Numbered from the stretch's first letter, positions 36,746 to 45,334 are shown. The stretch is 64,000 bases of DNA from Bacillus_BD sp963787345 (GCA_963787345.1 CAWBCW010000026.1:744001-808000), one strand, 5' to 3'. Notes: generated by a model from the letters alone, not told the origin. Program-made: numbers and translations.

Positions 36746-37051
36746 TCTATTTCCTCTTCCGTAAAATAATTAGATTCATGATTATAATAAAATCATAAGT
36801 ACGAAGCGGTGTCAAAACATGGGAGAGGATGTGCAAAAAAACTCTCTTGTATTACAGTAATCATCTTCAAATTTAGACTCAATCCCTCCATAATTGTGAA
36901 TAAATAAAATATTATGACGCAAATTTGAATTATTTATATGATCCTAAATTCATAGGAAGAAAAGACTATTAAAATACCTGAAGATTTGATAATCTTATAG
37001 TATGACTAGTACAAAGTTAGTGAAAATGAGCTTGAAAGGACTGTAAGGCGC
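36746..37051. other. Intergenic stretch with no recognised feature
   Basis: This AT-rich gap lies between divergent genes and should hold promoters for both, but I see no convincing -35/-10 pair, hairpin or repeat. Confidence 0.5.
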
Positions 37052-38608
37052 ATGTTGAAGAAAAAAGGAATTAAACTCAGATTTGCCATCAGTTTACTTG
37101 TTATACTAACAGCCTTCAGCACAACGATTGTCAATTGGTATTCGTCCAGTTTTGCTTTAAAACGAAATTTAACAGAAACCTATCTTGAAAATAATAATAA
37201 ATATGCGCACAAGATTGCCTCAAGTGCGGATAGTTTGTTTTTTAGTATGCAGCAAAATGTAAACGCTTTAGCCGAAAAAATCGGCCGTAAGGGGATAACT
37301 CAAGAAGAGTTGGAAAGATGGCAAAAGATTTATAGCAGTTACTTTAACTCAATTTTTACGACGGATGCTAATGGAGTTGTACAATATATGTACCCATTAG
37401 AAATGAATGGAAATATGAAACCAGGTACAAAAATTGAGTCAGATTTAATGAAACAGGCATTGAAGAATCAACAACCGTTTATTTCACAACCTTATTTAGC
37501 ACAAAGTGGCAATTTGGTTCTACTCGTTTCTTCTCCTATTTTTGATACGGAAGGAAATTACCTGGGAGTTGTTGACGGAACTATTTATTTGGAGAGTGGC
37601 AATTCCTTAAGGAATATTCTTTATGACCATAATTTTGAGGATGGCTCGTCTGTTTTTGTCGTGGATAAATCGGGAACAATCATTTATCACCAGGATGAAA
37701 GTCGGATTAATGAATCGATTGAAGATCATCCGCTTGTTCAAAATCTTATCAATGGAAAAAATGGGGCTAGTCAAATTATTAACCGAATGGGGATTGAGTA
37801 TTTTTCAGGTTATGCTTTTATCGATTATACTGGTTGGGGAGTGATTGTTCAAACACCTACATATATCACGAAAGAACCTTTTCGTGAACTTACCACTAAA
37901 GTGATTCTTCAAGCATTGCCGTTATTACTTATTATTCTTTGTATTGTATCGTTGATCGCTAGCAGTCTTTCCAAGCCACTTAATCAGTTGGCTAAGTTTT
38001 CCGAAGATGCTATAAAAAGGGAAAGGCCATTTCATACCTTGAATGAAATGAATATGAAATCCACTATTTATGAAATCCAACAGCTCTATCATCATGTATA
38101 TAGTTATCTTGTTTTATTAAATAAACAGGTGCAGCGCGATGGATTAACAAACTTAGGGAATCGAAGATCTTTTGATTTGATGATTAAAGATTGGTTTGAT
38201 CACCAAATCCCATTCTCGATCATTATATTAGATATTGATCATTTTAAAAAGGTAAATGATACATTTGGGCACCTAGCAGGAGATGATGTGCTTCGGCATC
38301 TTTCCACTTTAATGCAAGATACATCAAGAGAAGAGGACTTTTGTTTCCGGTATGGGGGGGAAGAATTTGTGATTCTCACGAATGTAAATGGTGAAGAGGA
38401 TGCATATAAGATCGCTGAACGTATTAGAATAGCATTTGCGGAAATACCTAATCCAACGGGACAGCGAATTACCATTTCGTTGGGGATTTCCTCCCTCCAA
38501 AAAGGAGACAAAGAACCGAAAGATATCGTGAGAAGAGCAGATACGGCCCTTTATCAGTCAAAGTCGAACGGGAGAAATCAAACGACAATATTTATGAGGG
38601 ATAAGTAA
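37052..38608 (+). CDS. Membrane diguanylate cyclase with extracellular Cache sensor
   Basis: 518-residue protein making cyclic di-GMP. Span 1 (about 10-30), a dCache-type extracellular domain (30-285), span 2 (about 288-308), a HAMP-like linker and a C-terminal GGDEF domain. The active site is GGEEF at 435-439, preceded at the exact five-residue spacing by an RxxD inhibitory site (REED, 426-429), so it should be active and product-inhibited. IILDIDHFKKVND and LGISS are further GGDEF motifs. Single gene; the ligand is unknown. Confidence 0.93.
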   Translation: MLKKKGIKLRFAISLLVILTAFSTTIVNWYSSSFALKRNLTETYLENNNKYAHKIASSADSLFFSMQQNVNALAEKIGRKGITQEELERWQKIYSSYFNSIFTTDANGVVQYMYPLEMNGNMKPGTKIESDLMKQALKNQQPFISQPYLAQSGNLVLLVSSPIFDTEGNYLGVVDGTIYLESGNSLRNILYDHNFEDGSSVFVVDKSGTIIYHQDESRINESIEDHPLVQNLINGKNGASQIINRMGIEYFSGYAFIDYTGWGVIVQTPTYITKEPFRELTTKVILQALPLLLIILCIVSLIASSLSKPLNQLAKFSEDAIKRERPFHTLNEMNMKSTIYEIQQLYHHVYSYLVLLNKQVQRDGLTNLGNRRSFDLMIKDWFDHQIPFSIIILDIDHFKKVNDTFGHLAGDDVLRHLSTLMQDTSREEDFCFRYGGEEFVILTNVNGEEDAYKIAERIRIAFAEIPNPTGQRITISLGISSLQKGDKEPKDIVRRADTALYQSKSNGRNQTTIFMRDK

Positions 38609-38704
38609 ATAATTTAAGCAAAAATAAGGAAGGAATTCTCACATAATGGTAAGCTGACCAAGGAAAGCTAATGAAAAGTCATAATCAGCTAAGGAGGGAC
38701 ATAG

Positions 38705-39004
38705 ATGAATATAACAATAGGCCCAGGTGCGATGAATTGGTTCAAAGAGGAAATAGGGCTTACAAAAGGCGATTATTTGAAGTTTTTCCCAAAGATTTAT
38801 GGTTCTAGTCCTGTTCAAGATTCTTATGCATTAGGATTTGCTAAAGAAGACCCTATCGATATGGTTGCTCGTACGGAAGTAGATAAAATCATCTTTTTTG
38901 TAGAATCAACGGATTTATGGTTCTTTGACAGCCATGATTTGCATGTAGAATATAATGAAAAAATAGAGGAACTCGAGTTTAAGTATACAAAGCAAAATAG
39001 TTGA
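38705..39004 (+). CDS. HesB/YneR-like protein
   Basis: 99-residue protein matching the Bacillus YneR/HesB-like (iron-sulfur biosynthesis domain) family: GAMNWFKEEIGL, KGDYLKFFPKIYG and LGFAKEDP. It has no cysteine, so it lacks the ligands of A-type Fe-S carriers and probably does not hold a cluster. Ribosome site aaggagg. No informative neighbours. Confidence 0.8.
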   Translation: MNITIGPGAMNWFKEEIGLTKGDYLKFFPKIYGSSPVQDSYALGFAKEDPIDMVARTEVDKIIFFVESTDLWFFDSHDLHVEYNEKIEELEFKYTKQNS

Positions 39005-39088
39005 TGAACAAAACCGTATAAAAAATTAGGTATTTTCCTATTCGTTTTCATAGTCTTTAATTTGTACATACTTAGGATGAGCAAATGA

Positions 39089-39118
39089 TTGTAGGGTTAA
39101 ACTTCTTTTTGATATGAT
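39089..39118 (+). promoter_or_regulatory. Promoter of the YuzB-like gene
   Basis: TTGTAG at 39089-39094, 18-base spacer, TATGAT at 39113-39118. The -10 covers the only upstream in-frame ATG (39114), so that ATG cannot be the translation start. Confidence 0.6.
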
Positions 39119-39158
39119 AGTTAGTAACAGACTGTATTGCAAAAGGGGGAAAGGTACG

Positions 39159-39407
39159 ATTAGTGTTGTTATCATTGAAGTATGTGAAAGTAATTTTATT
39201 ACAAAACTTGATTTAGAAGATATTCTTGAATCCCAATACCCTGAAGTTTCCGTCATCCAAACAGATTGTCTCTCATTTTGTGGAATGTGTGCAGGGAGTC
39301 CCTATGCAATGGTGAATGGAAAACGGGTTTTTGCAAAGACTGTTGATGAATGTTTAGTGAAAATAAAAGAGCAAATTGAAGCGGAATTGGCTTTTTATCA
39401 CGGATAA
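39159..39407 (+). CDS. YuzB-like DUF1450 protein, probable ATT start
   Basis: 82-residue protein of the YuzB/DUF1450 family, with thioredoxin-like fold features: IEVCESN at the N-terminus and TDCLSFCGMCAGSPYAMVNG in the middle, where the C-x3-C-x2-C cluster is the family hallmark. No ATG, GTG or TTG lies between the aaagggggaaagg ribosome site (39142-39154) and the conserved start; ATT at 39159 is at the right spacing and gives the homologous N-terminus. The alternative ATG at 39114 lies in the promoter. Function unknown. Confidence 0.7.
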   Translation: MSVVIIEVCESNFITKLDLEDILESQYPEVSVIQTDCLSFCGMCAGSPYAMVNGKRVFAKTVDECLVKIKEQIEAELAFYHG

Positions 39408-39511
39408 GAATATTCTATTCATAATAGATCCATACTATAGGATGTTGTTTCGGAAATAGTCAATGTTTTCCCGCATCTGGATTAAAAGAGAATTATTTTT
39501 ATACTTATTAG

Positions 39512-39540
39512 TTGAAAAAGTAAATAAGATTAATTATAAT
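39512..39540 (+). promoter_or_regulatory. Promoter of sodA
   Basis: TTGAAA at 39512-39517, 17-base spacer and TATAAT at 39535-39540, about 40 bases before the ribosome site. Confidence 0.75.
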
Positions 39541-39588
39541 TTAAGTATAATTAAAAATTTTGAGTTACATAATTAGGAGGAATATATA

Positions 39589-40200
39589 ATGGCTAAATAC
39601 GAAGTACCTGCATTACCTTATGCTGCAAATGCACTTGAACCACATTTTGATGAGCAAACAATGAATATCCACCATGATCGTCACCATGCAACATATGTAA
39701 ACAACTTAAATGCTGCACTTGAAGGACATGACGATCTTTCTAGCAAATCAATCGAAGAACTAGTTTCTAATTTAGATGCTGTTCCAGAAAACATCCGTAC
39801 TGCTGTTCGTAATAACGGTGGCGGTCATGCGAACCACAGCTTATTCTGGAGTGTTCTTTCTCCGAATGGCGGCGGCGAACCTACTGGTGAGGTTGCAGCG
39901 GCAATTAATGAAGCATTTGGAAGCTACGACAAGTTCAAAGAAGAATTCACAAAAGCAGCAACAACACGTTTCGGTTCTGGTTGGGCTTGGTTAGTAGTGG
40001 ATGGCGGCAAGGTAGCAATCACTAGCACGCCAAACCAAGATACTCCATTAATGGAAGGTAAAACTCCAATTCTTGGCCTTGACGTTTGGGAGCATGCTTA
40101 CTACTTAAAGTATCAAAACAAACGCCCAGATTATATCGGTGCATTCTATAACTTAATTAACTGGGATGAAGTAAACAAGCGTTTCGCTGCTGCGAAATAA
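39589..40200 (+). CDS. sodA: Superoxide dismutase (Mn/Fe type)
   Basis: 203-residue cytosolic enzyme dismuting superoxide. Metal ligands are His in MNIHHDRHHATYV (about 27), His in ANHSLFW (about 82), and Asp/His in DVWEHAYYLKY (about 164-168). Gly/Gln signature residues suit a Mn enzyme as in B. subtilis SodA. Own promoter and terminator; a cysteine-rich regulator gene is convergent just downstream. Confidence 0.97.
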   Translation: MAKYEVPALPYAANALEPHFDEQTMNIHHDRHHATYVNNLNAALEGHDDLSSKSIEELVSNLDAVPENIRTAVRNNGGGHANHSLFWSVLSPNGGGEPTGEVAAAINEAFGSYDKFKEEFTKAATTRFGSGWAWLVVDGGKVAITSTPNQDTPLMEGKTPILGLDVWEHAYYLKYQNKRPDYIGAFYNLINWDEVNKRFAAAK

Positions 40201-40209
40201 TATAACTGA

Positions 40210-40248
40210 AAACCCACTAAGAGTTTTGATATCTTAGTGGGTTTTTTC
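40210..40248. terminator. Terminator between sodA and the convergent regulator
   Basis: AAAACCCACTAAGA and TCTTAGTGGGTTTTTT pair with a short loop. Usable on both strands. Confidence 0.9.
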
Positions 40249-40251
40249 TTT

Positions 40252-40884
40252 TTATATAGGAAAGGAGATTAAAAACTTACAATGAGCGTCACCGTCAGTT
40301 TTGCAAGTAGTTCGTTTCACATGATCTGTTTTTAACACATTTTTGAGTAATTGGGTTTCGCAACTGCACGCTACTGTATAATGATTAGCAACAGCAAGAA
40401 TCGGACAGTTATGTTCAATAATTTCATACGTCGTAGGATTAATTTGTACCATATCTGCCATATAACCTTTCTCATTTTGAAGACATACGAGTTCTTTTAT
40501 TCTTTCAAGATTTGATGAAGCACGGATTCTTTGAGAATACTCCTTCGTTAATCGCTTCTCTCTTTTATTAAACAATGTATGAATGGCTTCCTCGCCGTAC
40601 ATGTCCATGAGATCGTGAAGAAATTCAATCGTTATGGTTTCATAATTTTTCGGGAAAAGTCTTTCTCCTTTTTCGGTTAAAAAGTAGGTTTGCAGAGGTC
40701 TGCCCATCGGCTGTTTCACTTCTCTCGAGGAGATTAAGTCATCTTTTTCTAGCGAGTTGAGGTGTTTACGAACAGCCATATGAGTGATTTGCAAGTTACT
40801 CGTAAGTTCATTTACAGATAGAGATACCTCTTTTTTTAATAAATTTAGGATCTTATCTTTTGTTGATATATTGGCAAACTCCAT
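40252..40884 (-). CDS. SufR/DeoR-like winged-helix regulator with C-terminal cysteine cluster
   Basis: 210-residue regulator. The N-terminal winged HTH (about 6-70) has LSVNELTSNLQITHMAVRKH and the wing GRPLQTYFLTEKG. The C-terminal part carries five cysteines spaced C-x12-C-x-C-x18-C-x7-C, resembling the Fe-S-binding region of SufR-type regulators (C-x12-C is shared). It may sense iron-sulfur status or oxidants; the next gene, convergent, is sodA. The assignment as an Fe-S sensor is inference from the cysteines. Start at 40884 with ggga upstream. Confidence 0.75.
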   Translation of the reverse strand: MEFANISTKDKILNLLKKEVSLSVNELTSNLQITHMAVRKHLNSLEKDDLISSREVKQPMGRPLQTYFLTEKGERLFPKNYETITIEFLHDLMDMYGEEAIHTLFNKREKRLTKEYSQRIRASSNLERIKELVCLQNEKGYMADMVQINPTTYEIIEHNCPILAVANHYTVACSCETQLLKNVLKTDHVKRTTCKTDGDAHCKFLISFPI

Positions 40885-40987
40885 CTTTATCCCTCATTTC
40901 TCCTTGGCCGCTGATAACAAAAAAGTAGTGCACAGACACTGCCGAATATTCCCTTTATTCAATATATTATATAGTAAAGTATAAAAA

Positions 40988-41032
40988 ATGAAAAGACTCA
41001 TCACAAGAGATCTTATGATAAGTCTTTTTTAT
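40988..41032 (-). terminator. Terminator of the DUF350 operon
   Basis: On the minus strand AAAGACTTATCA pairs with TGATGAGTCTTT, followed by CATTTTTT, directly after the DUF350 stop. Confidence 0.75.
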
Positions 41033-41446
41033 TTAATAGGTTAAACTGCCCGCTACAACCAACCCAACTGCAATTCCAGCAGCAAACAAACTAAATCCAA
41101 CCGCCATATTGCCTTCTTCTACTTTTTTTGCTAAATCGGTTTTTGGGGTTAGAACATATTCAATAATTAAATAAACAACCACTTGTGTGACAATTCCGAT
41201 AAGCCCCCAGATAAACGCATCAAGCAAATTGACACTTCCACTCCAAACTGTATAAAGGGTAATGGCTAAGCCAATCACTTTTCCCCATAACTTTAAAGCA
41301 ACGGCTGTATTTCCAGCTTTGATTAATTCCCATTCGGAAAATTTAGTTGTAAACGCAAAGGCGATTATCCCAATAATAATCAAGCCTAAGCCTGTGCCAA
41401 CATGAGCCAAAAAACTTAAAAAACTATCTGAAGAAATAAAATCCAT
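41033..41446 (-). CDS. DUF350 (YjfL-like) membrane protein
   Basis: 137-residue protein with four hydrophobic spans, each DUF350 unit being two helices (LIIIGIIAFAFTTK; AGIAVGLVVAGSLTY). DUF350 proteins are typically encoded next to glutathionylspermidine-synthase-like ATP-grasp genes, as here, where the start codon shares one base with the upstream stop. Function unknown; a membrane partner of the ATP-grasp protein is likely. Confidence 0.85.
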   Translation of the reverse strand: MDFISSDSFLSFLAHVGTGLGLIIIGIIAFAFTTKFSEWELIKAGNTAVALKLWGKVIGLAITLYTVWSGSVNLLDAFIWGLIGIVTQVVVYLIIEYVLTPKTDLAKKVEEGNMAVGFSLFAAGIAVGLVVAGSLTY

Positions 41447-42729
41447 TATGTTTCCTCCTCGTTCAATATGCCAACCGGTAAAAAGTAAGAATCATTATCA
41501 GTAATTTGTTTGCCTGCTCGAACACCGATTGCACTTGCTTGACCATTAATGTAAAAACATCCATACATATAATGGACTTTTTTAAGACCTTTTTCTGTCT
41601 TGACAGTGGTCTCGGGTAGTTTAATAAATTGTTGAAAAACCGGTAAAGAATCTATATAGGTTTTATGACGGTCTTCATCAATTAGTTCACCGGTTCCTTG
41701 ATAGATTTCGACCGTATCGCCTTCGCGGCCAAAAGCAGGCTTTTTTACATATGGAATATTCTGCTCTTGAAAAAGATCTTCATCAAGATAAGTCGGTAAA
41801 AAATACATATGAATCCAGTGATGCTCTTCCTCCGTATAAAAAGAATTCATTGTTTCATGCAGTCCCCAGATTAAGGCCATTACTGCTTTAGATTGTAAAA
41901 GAAAAGCGGAGGGAGGGTTAAGAATCGCTAACTCCTTATCTTCCACAAGCTTCATTAATGATACCCCAACCTTTTCCTTTGTTACGGGGTCCTTGTCCAA
42001 AATAAGATGTTCAATTGGATAGGTTTGTCGGTATAAAACATCAATTTTTTCTCCATCAGAATCATAGAGGCCTCGCTCAATGATGGTGTTTCCATTTTCG
42101 ACAATCGATTCTGGGATCAACCGAAGCTCATTTAAACTCATATATTGACTAGGCATAGGGCAGAGCTCTTTTAAATACATCGCAGTTAAGCGATCTTCAT
42201 CGTGATCATCATGTGATGTGAATACGATATTGGGCAACTTTCTTTTTTGTAAAGAACGAAAAGAGGAATGAATCGCATCTTGAAGTGCACCTTGAAGATC
42301 CTGTTCGCATTTTTCATTTGGATTATGTAAATGAAATGCTTGGCATACATGTCCATTTACAGAGAAACATTCTTTAATAAAAGTTGGAGTATCTGCATTT
42401 ACTTCTAGTAATTTAATTTCATGATCGGTGACGACTAAATCAAGCCGTGAAATAATACTTTCATATGAAATATAATGAATCCGAATAAAGTTAATTGCTT
42501 CGGATGGAAACCCTAATTGCAATAAGGTTTCATCATCTAGTTGTCTTAAAAGTGGTGCGGTTTTAAACAGGATATGACCAATTTTGTTAGTAGCCTGGTG
42601 AACTCGTTTAATATTTTCAGCGCTTTCTACTTTTACGTCCAAAAGGGCATATTCTTCGCCAAATAAATCATGCCAAAACTCTTTGATTTGCGAATAAAAC
42701 TGTTGTCTTTCTTGGTGAAAACGGTCCAT
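41446..42729 (-). CDS. Glutathionylspermidine synthase-like ATP-grasp protein
   Basis: 427-residue member of the pre-ATP-grasp/GSP-synthase family (YjfC-like). Visible features are EVNADTPTFIKECF (about 110-123), the nucleotide-site segment KPAFGREGDTVEIYQG (about 335-350) and the basic/acidic ATP-grasp residues before it. The family ligates an amine to a carboxylate in E. coli Gsp; the Bacillus substrate is unknown because these bacteria lack glutathione. Co-transcribed with the DUF350 gene and two upstream genes on the minus strand. Confidence 0.85.
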   Translation of the reverse strand: MDRFHQERQQFYSQIKEFWHDLFGEEYALLDVKVESAENIKRVHQATNKIGHILFKTAPLLRQLDDETLLQLGFPSEAINFIRIHYISYESIISRLDLVVTDHEIKLLEVNADTPTFIKECFSVNGHVCQAFHLHNPNEKCEQDLQGALQDAIHSSFRSLQKRKLPNIVFTSHDDHDEDRLTAMYLKELCPMPSQYMSLNELRLIPESIVENGNTIIERGLYDSDGEKIDVLYRQTYPIEHLILDKDPVTKEKVGVSLMKLVEDKELAILNPPSAFLLQSKAVMALIWGLHETMNSFYTEEEHHWIHMYFLPTYLDEDLFQEQNIPYVKKPAFGREGDTVEIYQGTGELIDEDRHKTYIDSLPVFQQFIKLPETTVKTEKGLKKVHYMYGCFYINGQASAIGVRAGKQITDNDSYFLPVGILNEEET

Positions 42730-43036
42730 TATCCTCCAAACCCACCTTTTGTTCCACTCCCGATTCCAGATTTGAATTGATTTGAATAGGATTGATAGTT
42801 GGAACTGCTTTTAAGCTATCTTTACTTGAATAATAGCTTCCACCGTGATAGTAGTGATGACCTCCGTAAGATGAGTGATCATCATCACAATAATAGGTAC
42901 CCGTTTCATCATCCCAATCCCAGTCTCCACAATTTGTATCGGATGGCTTTGGCGGACGATCTCCGCTACAAGCTGTTAATGATGAAATTAATGCAGCTGT
43001 GAGAACTCCCGACATCATTTTCTTCGTTTTCTTCAA
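42729..43036 (-). CDS. Small His/Tyr/Gly-rich lipoprotein, C-terminus frameshifted
   Basis: Lipoprotein of about 100 residues: signal peptide with lipobox SLTAC (Cys23), an acidic aromatic stretch with DWDWDDETGTYYCDD, and a SYGGHHYYHGGSYYSS tract that could bind metal. As written, the frame runs on to 42668, overlapping the next gene by 62 bases. A one-base correction in the T4/A4 run at 42809-42812 instead gives a serine/glycine end (...SGTKGGFGG) with TAA at 42729-42731 overlapping the next ATG by one base. The latter is the likely ancestral end. Function unknown; operon context suggests an envelope role. Confidence 0.7.
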
Positions 43037-43504
43037 TTAAATCCCCTCACTCATTGGAATCTTATAACCAGTCGGTGTTACATATAAAACATAAACTTTC
43101 CGATCCTCATCAATTTCAGCAGAGTCCCGCTCCCATTCTCTTCCGTTGTAGTAGGTATAAATACTACCAACTATACTTAATACCTCGAGGTGATCCATTG
43201 CCTGTCGTGTAAGAATAAGAGGATGATCCTGCCGTGCATTTAATTCGCGAATTTCTAGCTCTATTCCCGTTTGGGAAGGGGCGGGTTCTAATACGGGATC
43301 TTCTTCATACTTTTCAACATAAATAACGAATAAATCATCTTCAATTGCAGAAGATAACTGCTTGTACGTAATCCCTTCCTTAATAAAAAATTCACATTCC
43401 CTGCGTGCCAATATTTGTTGTAATTCAATATTGGGATAATGATAAATGGGAATAAATTCATCCTTCGATTTTTGTAATCGATATTCCAAAATAACTGAAT
43501 TCAC
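43037..43504 (-). CDS. Conserved hypothetical protein heading the DUF350 operon
   Basis: 155-residue soluble protein I do not recognise. It has no signal peptide and no membrane span; it is rich in Glu and Tyr, with a central acidic/proline stretch (YEEDPVLEPAPSQTG) and a C-terminal VYVLYVTPTGYKIP. Its stop abuts the lipoprotein start, so it is the first gene of a four-gene unit with the lipoprotein, ATP-grasp and DUF350 genes. Ribosome site aaaggagg is strong. Confidence 0.75.
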   Translation of the reverse strand: MNSVILEYRLQKSKDEFIPIYHYPNIELQQILARRECEFFIKEGITYKQLSSAIEDDLFVIYVEKYEEDPVLEPAPSQTGIELEIRELNARQDHPLILTRQAMDHLEVLSIVGSIYTYYNGREWERDSAEIDEDRKVYVLYVTPTGYKIPMSEGI

Positions 43505-43585
43505 ATATGATTCCTCCTTTGCTCTTTATTTTTTACGTAGATCAATAGAAAATGTTTCATATTTTTAAAGAGTTTTAGCTGGAAC

Positions 43586-43617
43586 AATAAAGAAACCCGA
43601 TTTCAGTTGAAATCGGG
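43586..43617 (-). terminator. Terminator of the IDEAL-domain gene
   Basis: On the minus strand CCCGATTTCA and TGAAATCGGG pair and are followed by TTTCTTTATT. Confidence 0.85.
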
Positions 43618-43633
43618 AATGTTCATGTTACCA

Positions 43634-43831
43634 TTATTCAAGATATTTTTGTAGTTCTTCTGTTAAACGTAAAAATTCTTTTTTATTCTTAGTTTCTAAA
43701 GCGAGGTCGATTTCCTTTAATAAGCGATCTTTCTGAAAATCTCGGAGTGCTTTCTCTAATACCATTTCAGCTATCATCGAATGATCAGTCACCATCGGAT
43801 TTTTAGGGGCATTCAGATAATACTTCTTCAT
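43634..43831 (-). CDS. IDEAL-domain protein
   Basis: 65-residue protein whose second half, LLKEIDLALETKNKKEFLRL, is the IDEAL domain found in small Bacillus proteins and at the end of ComK-degradation and competence-related proteins. It is helical, cytosolic and without catalytic residues, probably a protein-interaction module. Single gene with its own terminator; start at 43831 behind aaggag. Confidence 0.82.
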   Translation of the reverse strand: MKKYYLNAPKNPMVTDHSMIAEMVLEKALRDFQKDRLLKEIDLALETKNKKEFLRLTEELQKYLE

Positions 43832-44125
43832 TGGAAATCAACTCCTTAACCTTTTTTCTATTATAACAGCAGTTTTCTGATAATTCAAATATTTTTTTAA
43901 TAAAAATGAGCAATAATTAGTTCTATTTGATTTTATCAAGTCTTTCGCTGATGATTGTCGAAATGAATGCTTCCTTATAGACAATAATTATAATATTAGG
44001 CAGATTAACAAATACTAAACAGTAATGAATGTACATGCATGCCTGATTTACTAAAGAAATTTTTTATAAAAGTCGGAATAAAATGAAAACGTTTTAAATT
44101 CTGCATTGTTTTTTTCGGAAATGTA

Positions 44126-44153
44126 TTGACAGTCCTTTTTTTCGTGGTAGAAT
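44126..44153 (+). promoter_or_regulatory. Promoter of the yclNOPQ operon
   Basis: Perfect TTGACA at 44126-44131, 16-base spacer, TAGAAT at 44148-44153. The start near 44160 lies just before the first Fur box and leaves a leader of about 220 bases. The rest of the 43832-44125 gap shows no feature I can support. Confidence 0.75.
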
Positions 44154-44169
44154 TTTAAGTGAGAGCAAA

Positions 44170-44303
44170 TGATAATCAATATCATTTATGAATCACATGA
44201 AAATTATTTAGCTATATAATTGTTTAATTTTTTTTGGATTTAAATGATAATTAATCTCAATTATATTTCATTATTTTTTCGACGGTGATGATAATAGATC
44301 TCA
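44170..44303 (+). promoter_or_regulatory. Three Fur boxes in the yclNOPQ leader
   Basis: Three 15-base matches to the 7-1-7 Fur consensus TGATAATNATTATCA: TGATAATCAATATCA at 44170-44184 (13 of 14 fixed bases), TGATAATTAATCTCA at 44245-44259, and TGATAATAGATCTCA at 44289-44303. The first is immediately downstream of the predicted start. Iron-loaded Fur should repress the siderophore importer. Confidence 0.8.
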
Positions 44304-44383
44304 ATTAATGGAAGATTAAGAGAAGGGTTTAACTTTATAGAGTTACATATATTTTAAGTCAAATAAGAGAGTAAGGAAGTACT

Positions 44384-45334
44384 ATGAAGAAAAGATACCT
44401 ATTTGTCGCACTCATTATATTATCTATTATATCGTTATTTATTGGCTCAACAGATATCTCACCATTGGATCTCTTTACCATGAGTGAAGATCAAGCTATG
44501 ATCTTTTGGAGCAGTAGAGTTCCGCGCCTTGTCAGTATTATTATCGCAGGGGTGGCCATGAGTATCAGTGGATTAATCATGCAGCAGTTAAGTCATAATA
44601 AGTTTGTCTCACCAACAACTGCTGGTACTGAGGACTCAGCTCGGTTTGGAATTCTTGCTGCGATGATGTTTTTACCAGCAGCAAATCCAATGGTAAAAAT
44701 GGGGTTAGCATTTATCTTTGCGTTACTAGGTACGTTCATCTTTATGAAGATTTTAGATAAGATCAAATTCAAAGATGCAGTCTTTATACCACTTGTAGGA
44801 TTAATGTTTGGGAATATTATTAATTCGATTACTACTTTCTTTGCTTATAAAAACGACTTAATTCAAAATATGACGTCGTGGTTACAGGGGAATTTCTCGC
44901 TAATTGTGAAAGGTCAATATGAACTTATTTATATCAGTATCCCACTTGTGATTCTTTGCTATCTTTTTGCAAATAAGTTCACGGTGGCAGGTATGGGAGA
45001 AGAATTTGCGATTAGTTTAGGTCTTAATTATCGAACGGTTGTCAATATCGGCTTAGGACTCGTTGCAATGATGACATCTGTAGTGATATTAACCGCGGGA
45101 ATGATTCCTTTCTTGGGATTAATCATTCCAAATATTGTCTCGATCTATGCAGGTGATCATTTACAAAAGAATTTGTCGCACACCGCTTTACTTGGAGCCG
45201 TTTTCATTTTGGTCTGTGATATATTTGGCAGACTAATTATTTATCCATATGAGATTCCAATCGGTTTAACAGTTGGTGTTATCGGTAGTGCGGTTTTCAT
45301 TTATTTACTATTTAGGAGAAGAGCATATGCGTAA
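44384..45334 (+). CDS. yclN: Petrobactin-type siderophore ABC permease YclN
   Basis: 316-residue FecCD-family permease with about nine hydrophobic spans. Family landmarks are SRVPRLVSIIIAGVAMSISG near residue 45, the LGLNYRTVVNIG ABC-contact loop and GMIPFLGLIIPNIV. Sequence style and gene order (two permeases, ATPase, binding lipoprotein) match B. subtilis yclNOPQ, a petrobactin/photoproduct importer. Directly behind the Fur boxes. Its end overlaps the yclO start. Confidence 0.88.
   Translation: MKKRYLFVALIILSIISLFIGSTDISPLDLFTMSEDQAMIFWSSRVPRLVSIIIAGVAMSISGLIMQQLSHNKFVSPTTAGTEDSARFGILAAMMFLPAANPMVKMGLAFIFALLGTFIFMKILDKIKFKDAVFIPLVGLMFGNIINSITTFFAYKNDLIQNMTSWLQGNFSLIVKGQYELIYISIPLVILCYLFANKFTVAGMGEEFAISLGLNYRTVVNIGLGLVAMMTSVVILTAGMIPFLGLIIPNIVSIYAGDHLQKNLSHTALLGAVFILVCDIFGRLIIYPYEIPIGLTVGVIGSAVFIYLLFRRRAYA

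Noticed and set aside
42668..42728. 62-base overlap of the lipoprotein with the ATP-grasp gene
   Set aside because: More likely a frameshift artefact, because the alternative frame ends exactly at the next start codon.
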